Shown one piece after another: positions 1-5,774 of a stretch of DNA of 6,874 nt (position 1 is its first letter; each line of letters starts with the position of its first letter). The stretch is taken from the NCBI GenBank assembly GCA_029821515.1, contig JALGTD010000079.1, positions 1 through 6,874 on the forward strand. Reading direction: 5' to 3'. Under the pieces are notes generated by a model. That model was not told the origin of the DNA. It worked only from the letters and a program-made list of their open reading frames with translations, and searched no databases. Made by a program: the position numbers and the translations under genes. Source of the stretch: Candidatus Zipacnadia bacterium. GTDB lineage: Bacteria > Armatimonadota > Zipacnadia > Zipacnadales > Zipacnadaceae.

Positions 1-162
1 GAGGGCGACGTCAACTGGCCGGAGGTAATGACGGCATTCAAGGAGGTCGACTACGACGGCTGGTGCACTGCCGAGATGATGCCGCCCTACCAACATGCGC
101 CCGACGAACTGATCTACGCTACTTCGCGAGCCATGGACCGGATCTTCGATATGACGCCGTAG
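1..162 (+). CDS. Sugar phosphate isomerase/epimerase-like protein, C-terminal end (5' truncated by window)
   Basis: Frame 1 is open from the first base to a TAG at 160-162 and gives the last 53 residues of a protein. The stretch DVNWPEVMTAFKEVDYDGW followed by TAEM matches the C-terminal part of xylose-isomerase-like TIM-barrel proteins (AP endonuclease 2 superfamily). In these, a 'G.G.vdw..v...L...gYdG' segment leads into the last barrel strand, which carries a conserved Glu, here in 'CTAEM'. A helix (APDELIYATSRAMDRIF) then closes the barrel, as is usual. Such proteins isomerise or epimerise sugars or inositols in the cytoplasm and are often found beside carbohydrate-catabolism genes. The substrate cannot be told from this fragment. 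The family assignment is by eye from a short piece, but composition and ending both fit well. Confidence 0.72.
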   Translation, partial: EGDVNWPEVMTAFKEVDYDGWCTAEMMPPYQHAPDELIYATSRAMDRIFDMTP

Positions 163-247
163 AGCTGGATGTCGCTGCCACGCTTCCAGTAGTATATCGC
201 ACAGCATTAATCCCACCCGGTGCTGGGCGGAATTTCCTGACCGAGTT

Positions 248-973
248 ATGCCCAAGGTTCGCATAAACAAATTCATGGCTGATGCCGGAATATGCTCGCG
301 GCGCAAAGCCGACCAGCATATTTCGTCCGGCGATGTCTATGTCAACGACAAGCCCGCTCAACTGGGTATGGAAGTTGACCCCGACACCGACCGGGTGACC
401 TTCTGCGGTAAGCCGGTCTCCCCTCAACCTGAAAAGCTAGTCTACTACGCAGTGTACAAGCCACTGGGCGTAGTTGCAACCGTCTCCGATCCCCAGGGAC
501 GCCCCACGGTTACCGACCTGGTGCCCGACCGTTCTCGCCTCTATCCGGTCGGACGGCTGGACATAGACTCGGAAGGCCTGCTGCTGCTGACCAACGATGG
601 AGAACTGGCCCATCAGTTGATGCATCCGCGCTTCCAGCATAAGAAAGAATACGAGGTAGTAGTTCACTGGCGACCGGGTGGCTCCCGCGAGCAACAAGTG
701 ATTCGGCAGTTTACTGAGGGCGTCGAAATTGACGGAAAGCTGATGAAAGCCGACCGGGTATCCCTGGCTCATAACACTGGCCAAGTCGAGAATATAGCCA
801 CCCTACGCATAGTTTTGCATACCGGATATAACCGGCAGATTCGGCGTATGTGCGCTGCCCTGGACCTGTCCGTAATTGCCTTGCGGCGCATTCGCATCAG
901 CAACCTCCGCCTGGAAGAACTCGATTTGAAACCAGGCGAGTATCGGCAGATAACGAAGGGCGATATCGTCTGA
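248..973 (+). CDS. rRNA pseudouridine synthase, RsuA/RluB family
   Basis: This 241-residue cytoplasmic enzyme is predicted to isomerise a specific uridine in rRNA to pseudouridine. Residues 3-50 form an S4 RNA-binding domain (RINKFMADAGICSRRKAD). Residues 65-235 are the catalytic domain, with the family signature GRLDIDSEGLLLLTNDG at 102-118; Asp105 is the expected catalytic aspartate. The other family motif, NRQIRRM, lies at 195-201. Length fits the short bacterial RsuA/RluB/RluE-type enzymes. The ATG at 248 is chosen because the S4 domain begins right behind it, although the upstream Shine-Dalgarno match is poor. The gene lies 85 bases after the isomerase and may be read with it. Whether the target is 16S (RsuA-like) or 23S (RluB-like, the more usual form in most bacteria) cannot be settled from sequence alone, so no symbol is given. 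Confidence 0.93.
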   Translation: MPKVRINKFMADAGICSRRKADQHISSGDVYVNDKPAQLGMEVDPDTDRVTFCGKPVSPQPEKLVYYAVYKPLGVVATVSDPQGRPTVTDLVPDRSRLYPVGRLDIDSEGLLLLTNDGELAHQLMHPRFQHKKEYEVVVHWRPGGSREQQVIRQFTEGVEIDGKLMKADRVSLAHNTGQVENIATLRIVLHTGYNRQIRRMCAALDLSVIALRRIRISNLRLEELDLKPGEYRQITKGDIV

Positions 974-995
974 GGTGCGCCCTCAGGCCGACGAT
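965..995 (+). terminator. Hairpin over the pseudouridine synthase stop codon; weak terminator candidate
   Basis: ATCGT (965-969) pairs with ACGAT (991-995), and CTGAGG (970-975) pairs with CCTCAG (981-986). This gives 11 base pairs around a five-base loop, with a four-base bulge (987-990) on the 3' side. The stem contains the TGA stop at 971-973. No run of T follows, so it is not a classical intrinsic terminator. It could instead protect the 3' end, or be chance in GC-rich DNA. Confidence 0.3.
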
Positions 996-1107
996 GGCCC
1001 AGCCGGATAGTATCCAAGCACAGGAAGGAAGATCAGCAGTCAGGGGAGAAGTTAGAGACATCCAGCCAAATGGGAAAACCATCATGCACCACTATTTCAG
1101 AATGACC

Positions 1108-1114
1108 GGAGGAG
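1108..1114 (+). promoter_or_regulatory. Strong ribosome binding site of the DUF4838 gene
   Basis: GGAGGAG lies seven bases before the ATG at 1122. It is the strongest Shine-Dalgarno match in the window and fixes the start of the exported protein, which agrees with the signal peptide beginning at that ATG. Confidence 0.75.
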
Positions 1115-1121
1115 ATTCAAG

Positions 1122-3524
1122 ATGACGGCAACACATTCGCTAATTGTGGTATTCATAGCTTGCCTCCTATTGACAACGGTTAGTGTGCAAGCGACAGAGA
1201 AAATCTGGGGCCAATGGCAGAACTCGCTCAAACCCAAGGGCGAACCCGCCGGCGAGATCGCCTTAGCCGTAGGCGGAGAGACCGATTATGTCATTGTCAT
1301 CCCGGCCCAGCCTACCACACAGGAGCAGAAGGCCGCTGAGGAGCTCCAAAAGTGGATAGGGCAGATGACCGGAGCTGACTATGAAATTGTCAGTGACGCA
1401 GTGGCCGCTATTCCCACTGAAATCAGCGTAGGACGGACAAATCGCCTGGCAACCGCCAATCTGGCTGTAGCCAAGCAAGACCTGGGCAATGAGGGCTACG
1501 CGATTGCGCTCAAAGGTAAGCGACTGTTCCTGATCGGCGGGAAGAAGCGCGGGCCGATATATGCGGCTTTCGCCTTTATGGAGGAAGACTTGGGTCTGCG
1601 CTGGTACACACGTACCGATGTCAACCGTATCCTCCGTCGCCCCACGGTGCAGGTGAAGATTGTCCCCCGCAGCTACGTCCCGCCCTTGGAGATCCGCGAT
1701 CCGTTCTGGTGGGATGCCTTCGACGCCACCTGGTCGCTGCGCAACCGGACCAACGCGCCGAGCGCGGCGGTGCCCGAGGAGTGGGGTGGGCACATTAACT
1801 ACGCCCTCTTCGTCCACAGCTTCAACCAGCTCATACCGCCCTCGCAGTACAAGCAGGAGCACCCGGAGTACTTTGGACCGAATCAGCCTTGCCTGACGAA
1901 TCCGGACGTGCTGAGAATTGTCACGGAGAATACGCTGCGTATTCTGCGCGAAAATCCCAACGCTGAGCTAATCAGTGTTTCACAGAATGACGGCGGGGGA
2001 TATTGCACCTGCCCGAAGTGCCAGGCGCTGGACCAGGCCGAGGGGAGTCACGCAGGTACGCTGATCAAATTTGTCAACCAGGTAGCGGACGCGGTGCGTG
2101 AGGAATTCCCCAATGTCAAGGTCAGCACGCTGGCCTATACCTATACCGCGATCCTACCCAAGACGGTTCGACCACGGGACAACATCGCCATCCGGCTGTG
2201 CACCGACACCTGTATGTGGTGGCGGCCATTCGTGAGCGTCGCTGATGACAAAGGGCCGATACCGTTGGAATGGCCGTATTGGGATATGGTTGACGATCCT
2301 GAGAAGCTCAGCTTCAAGGGCTTTTTGGACGACTGGAGTGCCGTCCACGATACCATCCACATCTGGGATTATGTGATCAACTTCAGCCACTACCTGGCCC
2401 CGATGCCTAATATGGATGTGATACGGGATAATATCCGCTACTTCGTGGACCATAATGTGAAAGGAATTATAACCAATGCAAACTACCAGACCACCGGCTC
2501 CGAGCGTTCCTTTATGCGCGCCTGGGTCACTGCCAAGCTACTATGGGATCCCTCGCGGGATGTGTGGGAGCTGATGCAGGACTTCATCTGGGGGTATTAC
2601 GGTAAGGCTGCTCCGGCGATAGTTGAGTACAATCAACTGCTGCGCAGTCTTCCCGAGAAGTACGATATGACTAAGGTCGGCGGGATTCGCTATCCCATGG
2701 ACTCGGAGTTCCTCTCCCCGCAATTCCTGGCAGACGCCGAAGCCATCTTTGCCCGCGCTATGCACCTGGCAGAAAACGAAGAAATTCGCCGTCGCGTGGA
2801 ACTGGCGCACCTGCCGATCACTTATGTCAAGCTTGCCCGCGGCCAGGACTTCTATGGTGAAGGTTATCTGGAAGCCATTGACCAGTTTGAGCAGACCTGC
2901 CGCAGTTTCGGTATAACTCGGCTCTCCGAACACTTTACCCTTAAGCAGCGGCTGGACGAGTTTAGGGAGAAAGTGCGTGTGCAGCGGGAACTGAAATTGT
3001 TACGGGATGAGGTTACCGTCATCCCGCTGCCCAACGAGTGGCGGTTTGCCACCGATCCCGATAACGTCGGTGTATCAGAAGGGTGGTTCCGCGACTCGTT
3101 CGACGATGGTAGGTGGGCCGTCCTGCGTAATGACCTGGGCATGAAGGGCTGGGAGGCGCAGGGCTTTCCTAACTACGACGGGTTCGGCTGGTACCGACAG
3201 GACTTTGATTTGCCCGCCGACCCCGGCCGCAAGTACGTCTATCTGTACTTCGGTGCTGTGGACGAAGAAGCCTGGATATACCTCAACGGTGAGCCAGCTT
3301 ACGAACACACCTGCCAGTCAACTGGAATGACTCCCGAACAGATCTGGGATACCCCCTTTTTTGGGAAGGCCCGCGATGATCTGAAATTTGGCCAGAAGAA
3401 CCACCTGGCGGTGCGAGTCCACGACCAGGCTATGATGGGCGGAGTCTGGAAGCCCGTCTACGTGGTGGCAAGCGATCGGGACCTGGACGTGGCCCTGCTT
3501 ACGGCTCTGACAGAGAAACCATAA
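1122..3524 (+). CDS. Exported DUF4838 (GH67-like) protein with C-terminal sugar-binding beta-sandwich domain
   Basis: This 800-residue protein is probably a secreted or periplasmic carbohydrate-active enzyme; no activity can be assigned. A signal peptide spans 1-24: hydrophobic 6-22, likely cleavage after VQA. Residues 50-165 resemble the N-terminal domain of GH67 alpha-glucuronidases (TTQEQKAAEELQKWIGQMTG at 65-84; YAAFAFMEEDLGLRWY at 147-162). Residues 185-490 are a DUF4838-type barrel, with an HPEYFG motif (247-252) and the family-typical QND at 288-290 followed by Cys295, Cys297 and Cys300 (CTCPKC). A helical region follows (about 530-625). Residues 640-785 look like a GH2-type sugar-binding jelly roll: DSFDDGRW (658-665), YDGFGWYRQDFDLP (685-698), then AWIYLNGE (717-724). 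A strong Shine-Dalgarno supports the ATG. The gene is separated from its neighbours by about 150 bases on each side, so it is probably transcribed alone. A damaged second copy of its last domain lies directly downstream. Confidence 0.88.
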   Translation: MTATHSLIVVFIACLLLTTVSVQATEKIWGQWQNSLKPKGEPAGEIALAVGGETDYVIVIPAQPTTQEQKAAEELQKWIGQMTGADYEIVSDAVAAIPTEISVGRTNRLATANLAVAKQDLGNEGYAIALKGKRLFLIGGKKRGPIYAAFAFMEEDLGLRWYTRTDVNRILRRPTVQVKIVPRSYVPPLEIRDPFWWDAFDATWSLRNRTNAPSAAVPEEWGGHINYALFVHSFNQLIPPSQYKQEHPEYFGPNQPCLTNPDVLRIVTENTLRILRENPNAELISVSQNDGGGYCTCPKCQALDQAEGSHAGTLIKFVNQVADAVREEFPNVKVSTLAYTYTAILPKTVRPRDNIAIRLCTDTCMWWRPFVSVADDKGPIPLEWPYWDMVDDPEKLSFKGFLDDWSAVHDTIHIWDYVINFSHYLAPMPNMDVIRDNIRYFVDHNVKGIITNANYQTTGSERSFMRAWVTAKLLWDPSRDVWELMQDFIWGYYGKAAPAIVEYNQLLRSLPEKYDMTKVGGIRYPMDSEFLSPQFLADAEAIFARAMHLAENEEIRRRVELAHLPITYVKLARGQDFYGEGYLEAIDQFEQTCRSFGITRLSEHFTLKQRLDEFREKVRVQRELKLLRDEVTVIPLPNEWRFATDPDNVGVSEGWFRDSFDDGRWAVLRNDLGMKGWEAQGFPNYDGFGWYRQDFDLPADPGRKYVYLYFGAVDEEAWIYLNGEPAYEHTCQSTGMTPEQIWDTPFFGKARDDLKFGQKNHLAVRVHDQAMMGGVWKPVYVVASDRDLDVALLTALTEKP

Positions 3525-3525
3525 C

Positions 3526-3657
3526 GATTCTTCGAGAAGCCAACATTGCGCGCAGTTGCGTAGCGATCGGGGCAATGGCCGGAAAAGCCAAAGCTTCCCC
3601 AACTATACCGGCTACGGCTGGTACCGGCAGGTAGTACTATGTCACTACGAGAAGTAG
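3526..3657 (+). pseudogene. Decayed fragment of a second DUF4838-type C-terminal domain
   Basis: Read from 3526 in a frame different from the intact upstream gene, this DNA gives a peptide that aligns with residues 658-693 of the DUF4838 protein (DNA 3093-3200). The best block is FPNYTGYGWYRQ (3595-3630), against FPNYDGFGWYRQ in the intact gene. By eye, 19 of 35 aligned residues are identical with one single-codon gap. In the DNA block 3601-3630, 24 of 30 bases match 3171-3200, and three of the six differences are synonymous. After 3630 the similarity ends, and the frame stops at TAG 3655-3657. There is no start codon with a ribosome site, no N-terminal domain and no catalytic domain. This looks like what is left of a tandem paralogue, not a recent duplication. 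The first third of the alignment is weaker than the rest. Confidence 0.62.
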
Positions 3658-3718
3658 GAGATCACTCCATTACCCGGACCAAGTGACGATTGTTTGCCCA
3701 ACAGTGAGGTTGTGCATA

Positions 3719-5155
3719 TTGGCTGAAGTAGTCCTGATCAACGCCAACACCACCAAGCCAGCGGTAGCGCCTCTGGGCCTGGAATATATCGCCGAAGCCT
3801 GCCAGGACCAGGACATAGAAGTTGAGGTTATTGACCTGTGCTTCGCTGAAGACCTGGCTGGGATTGTCAGTGAGCGCCTGAGTGTTGCCGACCCGAAACT
3901 GGTCGGTGTTTCTTTGCGCAACACCGACGACTCATATATGCTCAGCGCACATTCATTTATCCCGGGGCTAGCCAAGTTGATTAGGTCTATCCGCGACACA
4001 GTTGCCACCCCGATTGTACTCGGCGGCGCTGGCTTTTCGGTAGCCCCCACCGCGATTATGAAGAGGGTAGGTGCCGACTATGGAGTGGTAGGAGACGGTG
4101 AGCAAGCCCTGCCTTTGCTGGTGGACGCGCTGCAGAGCCGAATTGAGTTCTGCGATGTGCCAGGATTGCTCTGGCATACCGATGATGAAATCCGCAGCAA
4201 CAGACCGGCCTGGCCGGACATTAGCGGAAAACCAGGTCTGCGCCGGGATTCAGTGGACACTCACCGTTATTTCCAGCGCGGCGGCCAACTGGGCCTGGAG
4301 ACCAAGCGCGGATGTAACCGCCGCTGCATATACTGCGCTGACCCGCTGAGTAAAGGCCATCGGCTGCGCCTCCGCGAGCCAGCGGCAGTAGCCGACGAGA
4401 TCACTAATCTGCTGGACCAGGACTGCAACGTCTACCACCTGTGCGACAGTGAGTTTAATGTGCCCGAAGCGCACGCTCGTGCCGTCTGCGAAGAGCTAAT
4501 CCGTCGTCGTCTCAATAGAAGGATCCGATGGTATGCATATTTGTCTCCTCACCCGTTTTCTGAAGAACTAGCTGACTTGATGCAGCAAGCCGGCTGTGCC
4601 GGAATAGATTTCGGCGCCGACAGCGGCAATGACGAGATGCTGCACCGACTGGGCCGCGCGTTTTCCCACGAAGATATCGGCGAAGCCGTTCGTATCTGCC
4701 GCGACCGCAACATCCCGGTGATGCTTGATCTGCTGATCGGCGCCCCTGGCGAGACCCAACAGACTGCCAGCGAAACTATCAGCGTCGCCAAGTCCGCCAG
4801 TCCTTCGTGTGTGGGGATCTCGCTGGGGGTGCGTATCTATGCAGGTACCAAGCTCGTACAGATGCTCGCGGATGACGGTCCTCTGGATGATAACCCGGCC
4901 ATCTGGGGGCCGACCACTGCTAATGAGCAGTTGCTGGATCCAGTATTCTACCTTTCGCCGGAGCTGGGTAGCCCCCAGCAGGCGACCAGCCTAATCTCTG
5001 AGATGATCGGCGGCGACCAGCGCTTTTTCTTTGGCGGTACGGGTGACGACAGCGACTACAGCTACGACGATAATCAAGTGCTGGTCGAGGCCATCACCTC
5101 GGGGGCCCGCGGTGCTTACTGGGACATCCTCCGCCGCCTCCGCCTGGGCAGTTAG
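3719..5155 (+). CDS. B12-binding-domain radical SAM protein (class B type), substrate unknown
   Basis: From the TTG at 3719 this is 478 residues. The N-terminal 150 or so residues form a Rossmann-like cobalamin-binding-type domain: EVVLINANTTKPAVAPLGLEY at the start, then VLGGAGFSVAP and GVVGDGEQALP at about 100-132. The DxHxxG cobalamin-ligating motif is not seen. The radical SAM domain follows, with the CxxxCxxC cluster motif CNRRCIYC at 199-206 (Cys199, 203, 206), preceded by LETKRG. FGADSGNDEML and DLLIGAPGET (about 298-345) fit later barrel strands. Relatives carry out methylations, ring rearrangements or thiolations. The frame is open upstream to GTG 3683, but that codon has no ribosome site. 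GAGG at 3706-3709, nine bases before TTG 3719, and the immediate start of the domain favour TTG; GTG 3704 and TTG 3710 remain possible. It stands alone, so context does not reveal a substrate. Confidence 0.88.
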   Translation: MAEVVLINANTTKPAVAPLGLEYIAEACQDQDIEVEVIDLCFAEDLAGIVSERLSVADPKLVGVSLRNTDDSYMLSAHSFIPGLAKLIRSIRDTVATPIVLGGAGFSVAPTAIMKRVGADYGVVGDGEQALPLLVDALQSRIEFCDVPGLLWHTDDEIRSNRPAWPDISGKPGLRRDSVDTHRYFQRGGQLGLETKRGCNRRCIYCADPLSKGHRLRLREPAAVADEITNLLDQDCNVYHLCDSEFNVPEAHARAVCEELIRRRLNRRIRWYAYLSPHPFSEELADLMQQAGCAGIDFGADSGNDEMLHRLGRAFSHEDIGEAVRICRDRNIPVMLDLLIGAPGETQQTASETISVAKSASPSCVGISLGVRIYAGTKLVQMLADDGPLDDNPAIWGPTTANEQLLDPVFYLSPELGSPQQATSLISEMIGGDQRFFFGGTGDDSDYSYDDNQVLVEAITSGARGAYWDILRRLRLGS

Positions 5156-5441
5156 CAAACATCGTAGCCGGTCCAGCCGGATCAGCCACCGCGAAACACT
5201 AACTGCGTCTGTCGTCGCTGTTCCAATCCCAACCCCAATTCTTCCAGCCGCAACCTAATCTCCTTTGCCAATTACTTTTTGAAGGGTAATCGCAGTATCA
5301 ATGTCGCGCCTAATCACTGGGAAATACCGCAGTGTCTCCGGAATACCAATAACTGGTGGATTGAATATCGAAAAGCAACTCAATCACGAGCACTAATAGA
5401 CAGAGATAACTCTTCGCACACTGGTGCATTACCCTACTTTA

Positions 5442-5470
5442 TTGACATAGAGAGGGCGTTTTGTTACATT
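5442..5470 (+). promoter_or_regulatory. Sigma70-like promoter of the RHH-sat operon
   Basis: A perfect -35 box TTGACA (5442-5447) is followed after 17 bases by TACATT (5465-5470, 4 of 6 to TATAAT). An extended -10 TG sits at 5462-5463. Transcription would begin near 5476-5478, leaving a leader of about 35 bases before the ATG at 5511. This is the best promoter match I saw in the window. Confidence 0.6.
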
Positions 5471-5474
5471 CAGG

Positions 5475-5503
5475 ACACTCTTATAGCACTACCACAGGAG
5501 TGT
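5475..5503 (+). repeat. Inverted repeat between promoter and start codon (operator or leader hairpin)
   Basis: ACACTC (5475-5480) and GAGTGT (5498-5503) are perfect inverted copies 17 bases apart. The flanks GG...CC extend the symmetry imperfectly. The right arm overlaps the AGGAG ribosome site (5496-5500), and the left arm lies at the predicted transcription start. It could be an operator for the small DNA-binding protein made next, or a leader hairpin hiding the ribosome site. Six base pairs alone could be chance. Confidence 0.3.
5496..5500 (+). promoter_or_regulatory. Ribosome binding site of the small RHH-like gene
   Basis: AGGAG stands ten bases before the ATG at 5511 and supports that start over other codons in the frame. 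It is partly inside the inverted repeat described for 5475-5503. Confidence 0.6.
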
Positions 5504-5510
5504 ATCCATA

Positions 5511-5732
5511 ATGCCTACCCAGCAAAGCAAGGCCACAATCAAAATCCCGCGACCACTATATAACAAGATTAGCCATCTCATTAAAGGGGCCGGTTACAAC
5601 TCAGTGACCGATTTCATCGTTTATGTGCTGCGCGACATTGTCAGCGCTCACGGTGGAGTAACCGAAAAAGTCTACTCTGAAGAGGAGCTTGAGCAGGTCA
5701 AAGAACATCTGCGCAGGCTAGGGTACCTGTAG
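5511..5732 (+). CDS. Small ribbon-helix-helix (CopG/Arc-like) protein upstream of sat
   Basis: This 73-residue protein has the layout of a ribbon-helix-helix DNA-binding protein. A short polar N-terminus leads to a beta strand with alternating residues (KATIKIP, 7-13), helix A (PLYNKISHLIKG, 15-26), a turn (AGYNS) and helix B (VTDFIVYVLRDIVSA, 32-46). An acidic linker leads to a charged C-terminal helix ending in LRRLGYL (54-73). RHH proteins act as dimers that insert the strand pair into the DNA major groove. The promoter and ribosome site before it, and the 42-base gap to ATP sulfurylase behind it, suggest a two-gene operon. Regulation of that operon, including self-control, is an inference from context. 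DNA binding is not proven: similar small proteins with this C-terminal tail could instead bind a protein partner. Confidence 0.75.
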   Translation: MPTQQSKATIKIPRPLYNKISHLIKGAGYNSVTDFIVYVLRDIVSAHGGVTEKVYSEEELEQVKEHLRRLGYL

Positions 5733-5756
5733 TCTTAGCTCAGGTGGTAAACTTTC

Positions 5757-5763
5757 AAGGGAG
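5757..5763 (+). promoter_or_regulatory. Ribosome binding site of sat
   Basis: AAGGGAG lies 11 bases before ATG 5775. An in-frame GTG at 5763 overlaps this site and would lose it, so the ATG is preferred. The spacing is a little long. Confidence 0.5.
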
Positions 5764-5774
5764 TGATTATTGAG

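Larger units (their letters stand above)
5156..5510 (+). other. 355-base intergenic stretch before the RHH-sat operon
   Basis: No convincing gene is present. The first 120 bases are C-rich and read like degraded or non-coding sequence. From about 5265 the composition shifts towards A+T, as expected for a control region. A 31-codon frame starts at ATG 5301 but has no good ribosome site and no recognisable product. An 8-base inverted repeat, AGGGTAAT (5283-5290) and ATTACCCT (5428-5435), is too far apart to call. The stretch ends in the promoter at 5442-5470. Confidence 0.5.

Noticed and set aside
212..230. Possible terminator hairpin CCxCCC / GGGxGG before the pseudouridine synthase.
   Set aside because: Only five pairs with a mismatch and no T-run; it lies close to the start codon and is likely chance.
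1084..1125. A 13-codon frame whose stop overlaps the DUF4838 start (ATGA), as a possible leader peptide.
   Set aside because: It has no good ribosome site and is only the tail of a longer chance frame running out of the pseudouridine synthase gene; the downstream gene has its own strong site.
1263..1862. A 199-codon frame on the minus strand.
   Set aside because: It lies wholly opposite the DUF4838 gene; the composition is that of an antisense shadow and there is no ribosome site.
5283..5435. 8-base inverted repeat AGGGTAAT / ATTACCCT.
   Set aside because: The arms are about 137 bases apart with no further pairing; such a match is expected by chance at this distance.
5279..5563. A 94-codon frame starting at TTG 5279.
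   Set aside because: It has no ribosome site, reads through the promoter region, overlaps the RHH-like gene in another frame and resembles no known protein.
5733..5760. Sequence TAGCTCAGGTGGTAAA before sat resembles the D-arm (A box) of a tRNA.
   Set aside because: The D-stem partner GAGC is missing, and no anticodon arm, T-arm (GGTTCRA) or acceptor pairing follows; the ribosome site and sat start fill the space.
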